From Candidatus Bathyarchaeia archaeon (GTDB lineage Archaea > Thermoproteota > Bathyarchaeia > Bathyarchaeales > Bathyarchaeaceae): a DNA stretch of 64,000 nt. Shown here piece after piece: positions 50,519-59,628 of the stretch (the first letter of the stretch is position 1; each line of letters begins with the position of its first letter). The translations under genes and the position numbers were made by a program. A model generated the notes under the pieces. The model was given only the letters and a program-made list of their open reading frames with translations, had not been told where the DNA came from and did not search any database. The stretch lies in assembly GCA_035283685.1 (NCBI GenBank), contig DATETJ010000011.1:157994-221993 (forward strand), read 5' to 3'.

Positions 50519-51838
50519 TCAGGGTGTAAGCCTGAAGCGATCTCTTGGAAACAACGTGACTTCACGTATGTTGTATTTGCCCGTCAAAACCATGGCAAAC
50601 CTCTCTAGACCCAATGCCCACCCTGCATGAGGCGGCATACCATAGTCGAAAGCCTGCAAATGATACTTGAACGAGTCAGGGTTCAACCCCTGCTCCCTCA
50701 ACCGTTGAGTCAGCACGTCTTTTGAGTCCACCCTTGTGCCGCCTGAGGCGAGTTCTATCCAGCTCCACATCAGGTCGAAAGCCGCGCAAAGCTGTGGCTT
50801 GTCACCTCGCGGCTTCAAGTAAAACGGTTTAGACTTGGTCGGCCAGTCAGTGATCCAGTAATAATAGGGGTGCAACTTGCCTACGGTTCTCACCGCTTGC
50901 GTCGGAACGTCCTCTCCCCACGGAATTTCAATGCCTTCTTTTTTCAATTCCCTAAGAATCTGATCGTAAGTGAATCTGCGGAACGGTTTTTCGGGCACTT
51001 CCACCTTGTGTTTCAGAGCTTTCAGTTCTTTCTTGCAGCGGTCGTTCACTTCCTCGCAGATGTAATGCACGAGTTGCTCAAGTGTTTGCATAACGTCTTC
51101 AGCCGTGACGAATGCCTGCTCGATGTCGATGGAATTGAACTCGCTGATGTGCCTTCGCGTATGTGACATTTCAGCCCTGAAAAACGGTCCAATTTCAAAG
51201 ACCTTCTCAAAATCGATGACCAACTGCTCTTTGTACAGCTGGGGACTCTGAGCCAAATACGCTTCTCTGTCATAGTAATCAACTGAAAACAACGCGGCTC
51301 CACCTTCAGTGGCTGAACCAATAATTCTCGGAGTATGCACCTCGATGAAGCCCAGTTGAGAAAGGAAACTGCGGGTTGCCTCGCAGCCCACATGCTGAAT
51401 CCTGAATATGGCACGGCTTTCTTCCCTTGACAAGTCTAACACACGCGCATCTAACCGAGCATCAATTTTGGACGGCGTCTTTCCAGTAATGTCAAGCGGC
51501 AAGGGTTGTTGCGCCACCCCCAGCACTCGAATCTCACTCGGGATAACTTCAACCCCGCGCGGTGTCATCTTGGTCGATTGAACTGTGCCCTTGATGCCGA
51601 TGCTGTATTGTCTTCCCAATGCTTCCGATTTTTCGAGTACTTGAGGAGCCACTTTCTTTCTGTGTATGGTGATTTGAACGGTGCCTTCTCGGTCTTGAAG
51701 GATGATGAAGCGTAAGCCGCCTAGGTCCCTTATGTCCTGAATCCAACCAAATAGAACAACTTCCTTTCCGTTCAGCTCAGGCGTCACGCCAAGCGTGTAA
51801 TGGGTTCTTCTCCAGTCTCCCAACTCGTCAAGTTTCAT
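50519..51838 (-). CDS. aspS: aspartyl-tRNA synthetase (archaeal type)
   Basis: A 439-residue class IIb synthetase. The N-terminal OB fold binds the anticodon (VLFGWIQDIRDLGGLRFIIL). Motif 2 is visible as FRAEMSHTRRHISEF and motif 3 as GWALGLERFAM. SQSPQLYK-type AQSPQLYKEQLV is the amino-acid site. The length is the short archaeal/eukaryotic form without the bacterial GAD insertion. I cannot decide by eye whether it is discriminating or also charges tRNA-Asn. Confidence 0.97.
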   Translation of the reverse strand: MKLDELGDWRRTHYTLGVTPELNGKEVVLFGWIQDIRDLGGLRFIILQDREGTVQITIHRKKVAPQVLEKSEALGRQYSIGIKGTVQSTKMTPRGVEVIPSEIRVLGVAQQPLPLDITGKTPSKIDARLDARVLDLSREESRAIFRIQHVGCEATRSFLSQLGFIEVHTPRIIGSATEGGAALFSVDYYDREAYLAQSPQLYKEQLVIDFEKVFEIGPFFRAEMSHTRRHISEFNSIDIEQAFVTAEDVMQTLEQLVHYICEEVNDRCKKELKALKHKVEVPEKPFRRFTYDQILRELKKEGIEIPWGEDVPTQAVRTVGKLHPYYYWITDWPTKSKPFYLKPRGDKPQLCAAFDLMWSWIELASGGTRVDSKDVLTQRLREQGLNPDSFKYHLQAFDYGMPPHAGWALGLERFAMVLTGKYNIREVTLFPRDRFRLTP

Positions 51839-51861
51839 GTCAATCTTCGCTCCATCAGTCT

Positions 51862-52374
51862 CTAATCGGCATACTCCACGCGCAGGGTAATTCCGCGAAC
51901 CTTTTGGGCAATCTGTTTGATGGCTTCCACATCAAAGGGCGGTCTTCGTCCCCGTCTTCGCAGAATAACCCGTGTCTCCTGACTGCCATCGGGCAACCAG
52001 ATGGTGTTGATGGTGATAATGCTTACAGGCGCAAACAAGTCTTCAAGGAATTTTCGCTCGTCCACGCCTGCTTCCAGAACTTTCACGTTTTTGCCGGTTT
52101 TTTCACCGATGGTTCGAATGATCTTTCCTCCGGTGCTCAGAAGTCGAGTCACATCTCCCTTGCCAAGGATCAGCGCTAGTACGACGTCTGTTTCAACGGC
52201 CTTGTGAAAGTTGATTTCCTGCAGGGGGGGATGCGAACTTTCAAGTGAGAGCAGTAAACGACCTATTTCCAGATCAGTCTGGCTGATCTCGCCTTGCTTA
52301 AGCTTCGCTTGGCATTTTGAGCACAGAATCCCACTTTTTAGGCAAAATTGGCAAACATTCACCATCTTGGGCAT
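51862..52374 (-). CDS. zinc-finger KH-domain protein (NusA-like)
   Basis: A 170-residue protein. The N-terminus has a CxxC-x(n)-CxxC zinc site (CQFCLKSGILCSKC). The KH domain follows with VVLALILGKGDVTRLLSTGGKIIRTIGEKTGKN, where GKIIRTIGE provides the RNA-binding GxxG loop. A second alpha/beta stretch and a basic ILRRRGRRPP complete it. It resembles archaeal NusA-like RNA-binding proteins. It lies 23 bases upstream of aspS on the same strand, so they may share a transcript. Confidence 0.82.
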   Translation of the reverse strand: MPKMVNVCQFCLKSGILCSKCQAKLKQGEISQTDLEIGRLLLSLESSHPPLQEINFHKAVETDVVLALILGKGDVTRLLSTGGKIIRTIGEKTGKNVKVLEAGVDERKFLEDLFAPVSIITINTIWLPDGSQETRVILRRRGRRPPFDVEAIKQIAQKVRGITLRVEYAD

Positions 52375-52526
52375 CTGTTAATCAGCGTCCCTCAACAACC
52401 ACCCCGGTGGTAATTCATACGAGCACTGTCTATGATAATATAAACCTTCCGTGAATTTTTAGCAGAAAAAGGAAAAAAGGGTGGCGAAGGTCTTTTGCCT
52501 GCGCTGTCTTGTTCGCCTCGTTGTTT

Positions 52527-52832
52527 TTACCTTGTCAGCGTGATTTCGATGGTGCTGACGTTGGTTGGTCCACGTCCCTCTTCGCCTAGTCGCGGTGGCA
52601 GTTGCTGTGTGCCGATGTCAATTGCCTTTATTTTGACGTCTGGCAGGAATCGGCGTCTGCATATTTCGACAACGTCCACTGCGTGGCTGATGGCTCTTCC
52701 TCTTGCTTTAACTTTTATTTCTGGTGCGTTGCCGTGGAAGAGGGTTATGCAAGCTAGGACGTAGTTCATTGCAGGCTTTCGCCCGATCAAAACAGCATTG
52801 CTTTCACGCATGCTTTCACGCGGCTCTGACAT
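52527..52832 (-). CDS. albA: chromatin/RNA-binding protein Alba
   Basis: A 101-residue protein with the Alba fold: [20 protein letters not shown], then [25 protein letters not shown], and [12 protein letters not shown]. It compacts DNA and binds RNA in archaea. In most Alba proteins a lysine pair is acetylated near residue 16; here the position reads Gly-Arg-Lys. AGGAGTG lies 10 bases before the ATG, and minus-strand TTATAAAATTCC near 52907-52918 is the TATA box. Confidence 0.95.
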   Translation of the reverse strand: MSEPRESMRESNAVLIGRKPAMNYVLACITLFHGNAPEIKVKARGRAISHAVDVVEICRRRFLPDVKIKAIDIGTQQLPPRLGEEGRGPTNVSTIEITLTR

Positions 52833-53026
52833 CTTGTTGTTTCACTCCTTGATGGTTTTTGTCAAAGGCGTTTTGTGTGCTCCTTTGCAAGCAGTTTAAT
52901 GCGTGGCGGAATTTTATAACTGTTACTCTATAGGCAGCGTTACTGGTAGTATTTTGTGAATGTGCAGTAAGACATATATGTTGACGTTAGTAAACACAGA
53001 CCTTTCCTAGGACAAGGTGTTACATC

Positions 53027-53491
53027 TTGAGCCGTGAAATCCCGTCTGGAAAACCTTTTCGACTGCTTAACATGCTCTATGAAAAGGGCAAACCGACCAG
53101 CACTTACACTTTGACAGTGAAGCAAGCAGAATTGGCTAAGCAACTCAACATAAGCCGGCAAGCATTGAATGTGCACTTGCGTAAGCTTCGAACTCAAGGA
53201 CACATTCGCACTGGCAGAGGCTTCATCGATGTTACAGAAAAAGGACTTGCCATTTTAGGCGTGTCGGTTAACCCTGCGTTCGTGTTCGTTAAGGTGTCGC
53301 CTTTGAAACGCGTGCACGCCTACGCGGAGATTATTCAGTTCCCAGTTGAGCGTATTTACAGAGTAACTGGCGACATGGATGCCATTATTCAGGTGGAAAG
53401 GGAGAAGCTGGATGACGCGCTTAAAAGACTAGCTTTAGTTGAGGGCATAGAAGACACAAAATCTTACATAACCATTCAGACACTCAAATAA
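53027..53491 (+). CDS. winged-helix regulator with AsnC/RAM-like effector domain
   Basis: A 154-residue protein. The helix-turn-helix is LTVKQAELAKQLNISRQALNVHLRKLRTQGHI (about 28-59), with wing RGFIDVTEKG. Residues 75-154 look like the RAM effector domain (AFVFVKVSPLKRVHAYAEII, YRVTGDMDAIIQVEREK, YITIQTLK). It ends 12 bases before sucC and may regulate or be co-expressed with it. TTG start at 53027; ACATATATG at 52972-52980 is a TATA candidate. Confidence 0.85.
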   Translation: MSREIPSGKPFRLLNMLYEKGKPTSTYTLTVKQAELAKQLNISRQALNVHLRKLRTQGHIRTGRGFIDVTEKGLAILGVSVNPAFVFVKVSPLKRVHAYAEIIQFPVERIYRVTGDMDAIIQVEREKLDDALKRLALVEGIEDTKSYITIQTLK

Positions 53492-53503
53492 ACTCCTTCC
53501 AAA

Positions 53504-54664
53504 ATGGATGTGAACGCATTGAAACTCTACGAGTATGAAGCAAAACAGATAGCTGCAAAGTATGGTTTGCCAACGCCTCGAGGCTTCTTAGCCAAGACTA
53601 CAAAAGAAGCCCGTGAATTCGCATCTCTCATAAATGCGCCTGTCGCAATCAAGTCTCAGATTCTTGTAGCTGGCCGAGCCAAGGCTGGCGGAATACTGTT
53701 TGCTGATTCTCCTGCTGACGCTGAGAAGGCTGCTGCGCAGCTTCTGGGCAAGGAAATCAAAGGAGTAAAAGTTCAAAGCGTGTGGGTTGAAGAGAAAGTC
53801 GCGATTAAAAGAGAGTTGTACTTCAGCTTCACCGTGGATCGATCTGACCGCAGTTACGTGGCTGTCGCGTCTGGCGAAGGCGGCGTCGACATAGAACAGT
53901 TGGCAAAAACCTCGCCTGAGAAGATTGTGAAGGTTACAGTTGATCCTGTGTATGGGTTTCGTCCTCACCATGCTAGACACGTCGCTAAAAAGTTGGGTTA
54001 CGCTGGAGACCAGATGGTTGAAATTGCTTCAATTTTCCTAAAGCATTACAGGGCTGCAATGGACTTCGACGCCGAGCTAGCTGAAATGAACCCGCTGGTT
54101 GAGACTGCTGAAGGCAAGTTTGTGGCTGCTGACACGCGACTCATCATCGATGACAACGCCTTGTATAGACATCCGGAGTTTAAGAGCCGCCTCATGGAAG
54201 AGGCAGAGCTGACGCCGCAGGAGCTGGCGGCTCAAAAAAGTGGTTTAGCATATGTTAAACTCGATGGAGACGTTGGCATAATCGGCAACGGCGCTGGACT
54301 AGTTATGGCTACGTTAGATGTTATTCAACTGTATGGTGGAAAGCCAGCGAATTTCCTAGACGTTGGAGGTGGAGCCTCAGCTGACATGATGGCTGTTGCT
54401 CTAGATATCGTGCTGTCCGACCCAAACGTGAAAGCCGTGTTCATCAACATTCTGGGCGGCATAACGCGTTGTGATGAAGTGGCTAACGGCGTTCTTGAGG
54501 CTCAAAAGCGAGTTGGCTTGACTAAGCCAATGGTGATTCGCCTTGTGGGGACAAACGAGGAGGAAGGAAGGCGCATACTTATCGATGCGGGCATTCATGT
54601 TTTAGATAGTATGGAAGAAGCCTCGCAGAAGACAGTTGAAATCAGCAAGAGCGGAGGCGTGTAG
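53504..54664 (+). CDS. sucC: succinyl-CoA ligase beta subunit
   Basis: A 386-residue subunit with an N-terminal ATP-grasp domain (LYEYEAKQIAAKYGLPTPRG, KSQILVAGRAKAGGI) and the CoA-ligase domain (IGNGAGLVMATLDVI, GGGASADMM, FINILGGITRCDEVANGV). With SucD it interconverts succinyl-CoA and succinate with ATP or GTP. It lies 6 bases before sucD. Confidence 0.96.
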   Translation: MDVNALKLYEYEAKQIAAKYGLPTPRGFLAKTTKEAREFASLINAPVAIKSQILVAGRAKAGGILFADSPADAEKAAAQLLGKEIKGVKVQSVWVEEKVAIKRELYFSFTVDRSDRSYVAVASGEGGVDIEQLAKTSPEKIVKVTVDPVYGFRPHHARHVAKKLGYAGDQMVEIASIFLKHYRAAMDFDAELAEMNPLVETAEGKFVAADTRLIIDDNALYRHPEFKSRLMEEAELTPQELAAQKSGLAYVKLDGDVGIIGNGAGLVMATLDVIQLYGGKPANFLDVGGGASADMMAVALDIVLSDPNVKAVFINILGGITRCDEVANGVLEAQKRVGLTKPMVIRLVGTNEEEGRRILIDAGIHVLDSMEEASQKTVEISKSGGV

Positions 54665-54670
54665 CACACT

Positions 54671-55543
54671 ATGGGAGTCTTCGTCAACAAGGCAACCAGA
54701 GCCATTGTTCAAGGAGTTACAGGCTCGCAGGGCAGCTTTCACACACGGCTGATGCTTGAATATGGCACGCAGATTGTGGCAGGTGTGACGCCGGGTAAAG
54801 GCGGAGCCAGAGTTCACAGTGTACCTGTATACGACACGGTTCGGGAGGCAAAGGATGGACGTGGCGCTGATGCTTCAATTATCTTTGTTCCTGCGCCTTT
54901 TGCTGCCGATGCGGCTTTTGAGGCTTTAGACGCTGGCTTGAAAACTATCGTGATTATTACCGAGCATATTCCTGTTCGAGACGCTGTCCTTGTGATGCAC
55001 CGTGCTAAGCAGGAAGGCGCTGTTATTATTGGTCCAAACACTCCGGGCGTCCTCACAGTAGGCGAGTGCAAGCTGGGGATCATGCCGGCACATGTATTCA
55101 AGCAGGGGAGTGTAGGCTTGGCGTCTCGCAGTGGTACATTAACGTACGAAATAGCTGCGGGTCTAAGCGTTCGAGGCTTAGGTCAATCTACATGCATTGG
55201 GTTGGGCGGCGACCCAATTGTTGGATTGAGCTTCATTGACGTCTTAAAGGAATTTGAGCGAGATGAGCAAACGAAAGCTGTGGCGTTAATCGGCGAAATA
55301 GGCGGCAGCTTCGAGGAGCTAGCAGCTGAATACATTGCGACCGAAGGTTACTCTAAACCTGTTGTAGGCTTTGTAGCTGGGCGAACAGCGCCGCCGGGCA
55401 AACGCATGGGACACGCAGGCGCAATCATCATGGGCAGCAGTGGAACTGCAGCCAGCAAGATCGAAGCATTCAGAAAAGCAGGCGTTCCCGTTGCTGACAA
55501 ACCTGGAGACGTCGCCAGGCTGTTGGCTGAAAGGCTGGGCTGA
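54671..55543 (+). CDS. sucD: succinyl-CoA ligase alpha subunit
   Basis: A 290-residue subunit. The CoA-binding Rossmann domain has [16 protein letters not shown], and [14 protein letters not shown] and [11 protein letters not shown] follow. His248 in [10 protein letters not shown] is the phosphohistidine. It forms the alpha/beta enzyme with the upstream SucC and completes the oxidative or reductive route between 2-oxoglutarate and succinate. Confidence 0.97.
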   Translation: MGVFVNKATRAIVQGVTGSQGSFHTRLMLEYGTQIVAGVTPGKGGARVHSVPVYDTVREAKDGRGADASIIFVPAPFAADAAFEALDAGLKTIVIITEHIPVRDAVLVMHRAKQEGAVIIGPNTPGVLTVGECKLGIMPAHVFKQGSVGLASRSGTLTYEIAAGLSVRGLGQSTCIGLGGDPIVGLSFIDVLKEFERDEQTKAVALIGEIGGSFEELAAEYIATEGYSKPVVGFVAGRTAPPGKRMGHAGAIIMGSSGTAASKIEAFRKAGVPVADKPGDVARLLAERLG

Positions 55544-55595
55544 TTAGCGTACGTAACTGAGTCTTGGAGTAGACAGAAGCGTTGCGACAGGAAAC

Positions 55596-56828
55596 CTAGT
55601 TGGTCCAGTCTAGAAGTCTCTTTTCTCCTTCGAGTTGCCTGATATCCGTAACGTCCTGCGTAATCTCCATGGTTCCAAGGTACTTACCGTCCTTATTGCG
55701 TACAGCAAAGTATCGAATATGAATCATTCGACCTTTCATGTTGATCCAGAATTCTGCAACGTCTTTTCTGCCGCTTTTGAAGCTGTCAAGAATTCGATTT
55801 ACTATGTTGACGCTTTGCTGAGGGTGACACTGTTGAACCTTTCTGCCAATCACGGCCTTGGTACGTAGGAATACTTCAGACTTGTTGAAGAACCTCACAG
55901 TGTCCTCTGCGTCGACAAACGTTATGTCCACGGGAAGCGTTTTGAGAAGGGCTTCGATTCCAGCTTGAGGAAGTGTCCCAGTTTCAAGATTCAGAATTCC
56001 GTCAAGGACAACCAAGGCTTCTGTCATCGGTTTCTCAGGCTCTGCGACCTTTGAAACAGCGATCAATTGCTTCGGCGTGAAACGTGGATAGCCCACTGCG
56101 CCGAATTCTCTGCGAGCTTCCTTCCATTCTTCGTCTGTCACAACGCGAAGAGCCGTTGGAAAGAGTATGTTGTTCTCCTTGAAAAGGTGGCTTCCAAGCA
56201 CAGTGATTATGGTTTCGGCTGATTCGGCAAGCTGCTTCCTGAAGTCTTCGAAGTCCATACTGGCGTAGCCCTGAATCAGGTTGTTGAATCGTTTCTTAGC
56301 CTCTCGAAGCTTGTTGTGTTCCATCCACATGATCGCTGGAGGCTCAGAGACGCCATGTTTCTCTAAGATCGGGAACAGCACGTTTTCCTCGCGTTTATAG
56401 TGTTTTTCAGCGTCCAAGAAGTCGTCGGCGATGCCTTTTAACTGACCTATTTCCTCGCTGACCTCTGCGAAGCTTGACCCCTGCGCAACTCTGCCCACTA
56501 TGCTTTTGAGTTTCTCTAGGTGCTGTTGGAGGACTTTGTGTTCTTCCATGAGTATGTTGATCGAATATTCAGCCGGAGGAGGTGTCTTCGGCTTTTGGGC
56601 TTCCAACTGCTCTTGAAAAACCGCCAGATGAACGTCGCACATGCTGAGGATTTCCTCGCGTGGCATGCCCTCTTCCACTAGTTCCTGTTCAATCTTTGCT
56701 ATCTCTTCAGGGGTCGTGCTCTCTAAAACCTGTTTGAACTTCACTTTGAGTTCAGCTGGCGATTTTCCAGCGTGTAACTGAACGATTATTTCTTTTAGCA
56801 TCTTTTTCTTCTGAGCCGGATCCATCAA
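55596..56828 (-). CDS. DUF438-hemerythrin-PAS protein
   Basis: A 410-residue three-domain protein. Residues 10-75 are DUF438, including MCDVH. Residues 88-230 are a four-helix hemerythrin with ligands His97, His143, Glu147 or Glu148, His171, His214 and Glu218 ([29 protein letters not shown]). Residues 275-400 are a PAS domain. It likely senses oxygen or NO through the di-iron site and signals through the PAS domain. It follows the DsrE gene by 15 bases and lies in a cluster of oxidative-stress genes. Confidence 0.9.
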   Translation of the reverse strand: MMDPAQKKKMLKEIIVQLHAGKSPAELKVKFKQVLESTTPEEIAKIEQELVEEGMPREEILSMCDVHLAVFQEQLEAQKPKTPPPAEYSINILMEEHKVLQQHLEKLKSIVGRVAQGSSFAEVSEEIGQLKGIADDFLDAEKHYKREENVLFPILEKHGVSEPPAIMWMEHNKLREAKKRFNNLIQGYASMDFEDFRKQLAESAETIITVLGSHLFKENNILFPTALRVVTDEEWKEARREFGAVGYPRFTPKQLIAVSKVAEPEKPMTEALVVLDGILNLETGTLPQAGIEALLKTLPVDITFVDAEDTVRFFNKSEVFLRTKAVIGRKVQQCHPQQSVNIVNRILDSFKSGRKDVAEFWINMKGRMIHIRYFAVRNKDGKYLGTMEITQDVTDIRQLEGEKRLLDWTN

Positions 56829-56843
56829 ATTCTTTCACCAGAC

Positions 56844-57203
56844 CTAGAAAGACAATACCTTTTGGCTTTGTTTAATCCATTGGACAAGATTGCCCACGGT
56901 TGTGCCAACTCGTACGCCGGGTACGAGTTCGTCTTGGCTTAGTCCCCTAGCGTTAATGCACGTGCGACACGCAACTACTTCTGCTCCTTGCTCGATTAAT
57001 TCCTTCATCATCTTTTCAAGATTGTAGTAGCCCTCAGGCGGTTTTTGTCCTTTCTTGGCTGTGCTAACAGCGTCTCCGATGAGGAAGAGGTTAACCTTCA
57101 TTTTGTCTGTACCAGTCATCAACGCTTTGGCCAATCTGAAAGCGTTCCAGGTTTTTTCATCTCCGTAGGGAGCTGCGTTCAAAATCATTGTTAATGTTTC
57201 CAA
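56844..57203 (-). CDS. DsrE family sulfur-relay-like protein
   Basis: A 119-residue DsrE-fold protein: TLTMILNAAPYGDEKTWNAFRLA, NLFLIGDAVSTAKKGQ, and ELIEQGAEVVACRTCINARGL, where Cys-x2-Cys includes the likely persulfide cysteine. Members move sulfur or act as small redox proteins. It is divergent from rubrerythrin with a 115-base spacer that contains a perfect 14-base palindrome. Confidence 0.9.
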   Translation of the reverse strand: METLTMILNAAPYGDEKTWNAFRLAKALMTGTDKMKVNLFLIGDAVSTAKKGQKPPEGYYNLEKMMKELIEQGAEVVACRTCINARGLSQDELVPGVRVGTTVGNLVQWIKQSQKVLSF

Positions 57204-57284
57204 ACTTGCACCTCAGTCATCACTATTAGGATGGGAGTTCTATGGATTCCAACAATCTGCTTAATTCGCTTTCGGTGGTTGTGA

Positions 57285-57298
57285 CAATAAGCTTATTG
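57285..57298. promoter_or_regulatory. 14-bp perfect palindrome upstream of rubrerythrin
   Basis: CAATAAG/CTTATTG is exactly symmetric and centred about 28 bases before the ATG at 57319. It either is the TATA region of a leaderless rubrerythrin transcript or overlaps it as an operator. The divergent DsrE gene starts at 57203. Confidence 0.5.
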
Positions 57299-57318
57299 GA
57301 AAATTCGAGCAAGAAATA

Positions 57319-57843
57319 ATGTCATATGAGGTGGCAAGTGTGAGAAAAATGACAGAGGACAACTTGAAGACCGCGTTTGCTGGTGAAAGTCAGGCACACA
57401 TGCGCTATTTGATATTCGCTAAGAGAGCTGAAGCTGAAGGATTCCACAATGTTGCCCGGATGTTCATAGCCATATCGTATGCGGAGCAGGTGCATGCTTC
57501 AAACCATTTCAATGCCCTCGGCTTGTTGCGAGGATCAACTGATAATCTTCAGATGGCTATTGAAGGCGAAACTTACGAGGTGAACGAGATGTATCCAGCG
57601 TTCAATGCTGTGGCTCAGCTGCAGGAGGAGAAAGGCGCTGTGCAAACCATCAACTTTGCGTTGCAAGCTGAGAAGATTCACGCCAGTATGTATGAGAAGG
57701 CTAAACAGGCAGTGGAAATGAGCAAGGATATTCAGCTTGGCTCAGTGTACATATGCGATGTCTGCGGCTACACGGTTGAAGGCGAAGCGCCTGACAGATG
57801 TCCTGTATGCGGCGCATCTGGAGAGAAGTTCAAGAAGTTCTAG
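57319..57843 (+). CDS. rubrerythrin
   Basis: A 174-residue peroxide-scavenging protein. The four-helix di-iron domain begins NLKTAFAGESQAHMRY with the helix Glu and His ligands (AISYAEQVHASNHF, LQEEKGAV and LQAEKIHASM). The C-terminal rubredoxin-like centre is CDVCGYTV...CPVCGASG. Start is the ATG at 57319, close to the palindrome, or the ATG at 57349. It reduces hydrogen peroxide in anaerobes. Confidence 0.95.
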   Translation: MSYEVASVRKMTEDNLKTAFAGESQAHMRYLIFAKRAEAEGFHNVARMFIAISYAEQVHASNHFNALGLLRGSTDNLQMAIEGETYEVNEMYPAFNAVAQLQEEKGAVQTINFALQAEKIHASMYEKAKQAVEMSKDIQLGSVYICDVCGYTVEGEAPDRCPVCGASGEKFKKF

Positions 57844-57918
57844 GATTGGGAGGGAGCAGTTGGGATAAATCATAAATAATGTGCTAGGAGATAACAAGGG
57901 GTTCGTGAGGAATCTGCA

Positions 57919-58365
57919 ATGAGCATATTGTTGAAGAAGGCTGATAGGGAGAAGATCATCAAGGCTTTGAACTTTGACATTGGACTTGAAATCGGCGCAA
58001 TCGTGCAGTACATTATGCACGAAGTCATGGCAGAAGGCATGGAAAGTCCCGCGATCATGGAGAAGTTTGAAAGCATCGCTAAAGACGAAATGAAGCATCT
58101 AGAGCGCTTAGCTCAACGAGTGAATTATCTCGGAGGAATCCCAAACACTAAACCTGCGCCCGTCAAAGTGGGTGGTGCACTCAAGAAGATGGTTCAAGAC
58201 GACTTGGACGGCGAGTACACGGCAATCAAAACCTACAAGCAGCATGTCCAAATGTGCGCGGACATCGGAGACACAACATCAAGGCTGATGCTGGAAGAAA
58301 TTCTGTCCGATGAAGAGGGACATGCAGACACGTGGGAAACAGTTCTTCAAAAGACAGTTAAGTAG
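57919..58365 (+). CDS. ferritin-like (bacterioferritin/DPS-type) protein
   Basis: A 148-residue four-helix protein: NFDIGLEIGAIVQYIMHEVM and ESIAKDEMKHLERLAQRV supply the first Glu and Glu-x2-His iron ligands; DDLDGEYTAIKTYKQHVQM and ILSDEEGHADTWETV supply the second. It stores iron or protects against peroxide. It is co-directional with rubrerythrin and separated by 75 bases. GAGG lies about 11 bases before the ATG. Confidence 0.93.
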   Translation: MSILLKKADREKIIKALNFDIGLEIGAIVQYIMHEVMAEGMESPAIMEKFESIAKDEMKHLERLAQRVNYLGGIPNTKPAPVKVGGALKKMVQDDLDGEYTAIKTYKQHVQMCADIGDTTSRLMLEEILSDEEGHADTWETVLQKTVK

Positions 58366-58442
58366 GAACACAAAATCGCCTTTCTGTCTCCATTTTTTCT
58401 CTAAATCGCCTGATAGATCACTTTCTCGACTGAATGAGTAGC

Positions 58443-58452
58443 TTTTATATAG
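58443..58452 (+). promoter_or_regulatory. TATA box for HtrA-like protease gene
   Basis: TTTTATATAG lies about 55 bases before the ATG at 58506. The GTG at 58464 is too close to be a start under this promoter. Confidence 0.45.
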
Positions 58453-58505
58453 CCTCAAAATGAGTGTATAGCGCTTCAGCCAACAGATTCGAAGAGGTTT
58501 GGAAA

Positions 58506-59438
58506 ATGTCGTTTGATGAATCCGCCGTTCTTGAGGTCATAGAAAAGGTGAGCAAGAGCGTAGTTAACATCAACACGGTTCGCTTGCTTCAAGACTTCTA
58601 CTATCAGGTTCTTCCGATTCAGGGAATGGGGTCAGGAGTGATATTTGACCCTAAAGGCTATGTTTTGACCAACAACCACGTCGTTGAAGGCGCGGAGAAG
58701 ATCGACGTAACATTGCCTTTGTCTGGAGTTCTACGAGGCAAGAGAGTTGGAGCATGCGTCAGTGACGACGTCGCAATCATAAAGGTTGACGCCAAAGACC
58801 TTCCCTCGGCGGAGCTAGGCAACTCCGATGAACTGCGAGTTGGACAGACTGTGTTCGCCATTGGCAACCCGTTTGGATTGCAGGGAGCGCCCACAGTCAC
58901 TAAGGGCGTGATAAGCGCAGTAAAACGATCAATCAGATCTGAGAGAGGCCTTTTCGAGGACTTGGTTCAAACGGATGCTTCAATTAATCCTGGCAATAGT
59001 GGCGGACCGCTTGTGGATGTCAAGGGCAGGGTTGTGGCACTCAACACGGCGATTGTGCCTTTTGCGCAGGGAATCGGTTTCGCCATACCAGTTAATCATG
59101 CTAAGCGCTGTGCAGAGGAGATTATGACTCATGGCAAGGTGATGCGTCCTTGGCTTGGCGTTAGCGGGTTAACCGTTACTCCAGAGATTGCTTCTTACTA
59201 TAACTTGGCAGCGGATAGGGGCGCGCTTGTAATCGAGGTTTGGTCTGGCAGTCCAGCGGGTGAAGCTGGAATGGAAAAGGGCGATATTATCGTTGGTTTC
59301 GGTGACAAAGCCATAAACAGCGTTGATGAGTTGGTCAAGGAAGTTCAGAAAAGGAAGATTGGCGAGAAAGCCCGAGTGCTGTTGATCCGTGAAGGTGGAA
59401 GATCAATCGTAGAAGTGACTTTAGGGACTACGCCGTAG
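58506..59438 (+). CDS. HtrA/Deg-like serine protease with PDZ domain
   Basis: A 310-residue protein. The catalytic triad is His58 (LTNNHVVEGA), Asp88 (DDVAIIKVD) and Ser165 (NPGNSGGPL). One PDZ domain follows (WLGVSGLTV, AGEAGMEKGDIIVGFGDKAI). No signal peptide or membrane segment is visible, so it may act in the cytoplasm or at the membrane surface. Start at 58506 is chosen over GTG 58464 because of the TATA box. It lies in the stress cluster after the ferritin-like gene. Confidence 0.93.
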   Translation: MSFDESAVLEVIEKVSKSVVNINTVRLLQDFYYQVLPIQGMGSGVIFDPKGYVLTNNHVVEGAEKIDVTLPLSGVLRGKRVGACVSDDVAIIKVDAKDLPSAELGNSDELRVGQTVFAIGNPFGLQGAPTVTKGVISAVKRSIRSERGLFEDLVQTDASINPGNSGGPLVDVKGRVVALNTAIVPFAQGIGFAIPVNHAKRCAEEIMTHGKVMRPWLGVSGLTVTPEIASYYNLAADRGALVIEVWSGSPAGEAGMEKGDIIVGFGDKAINSVDELVKEVQKRKIGEKARVLLIREGGRSIVEVTLGTTP

Positions 59439-59456
59439 AACGGTCGATTGCCAGGG

Positions 59457-59549
59457 CTATTTTGGTTTTCCTCTAAGGATTCGTTTCTTGGGCAACCGGG
59501 GTTTCTTCACGCGTTCTTGTTCTTTGACTGACATGGGCTTGGGATTCAC
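59457..59549 (-). CDS. candidate small basic protein (25-30 residues)
   Basis: A short frame with GTG at 59549 or ATG at 59534. The protein from ATG is MSVKEQERVKKPRLPKKR followed by ILRGKPK, about half lysine, arginine and proline. AGGTGA lies 11 bases before the ATG. The shared TTTAAA at 59576-59581 could promote it on the minus strand. It may be a tiny nucleic-acid- or ribosome-associated protein. Chance cannot be excluded at this length. Confidence 0.3.
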   Translation of the reverse strand: MNPKPMSVKEQERVKKPRLPKKRILRGKPK

Positions 59550-59574
59550 CTAAAAGATGGTTAGTTGGGAAACG

Positions 59575-59582
59575 ATTTAAAG
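59575..59582. promoter_or_regulatory. TATA-like element between trxB and small ORF
   Basis: ATTTAAAG contains the symmetric TTTAAA and can serve the plus-strand trxB gene (start 59629) and the minus-strand small frame. Confidence 0.35.
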
Positions 59583-59628
59583 TCGCCGCTTGCTGTATTT
59601 GACTCAAACCAAAGCGGTGGTACAAAGA

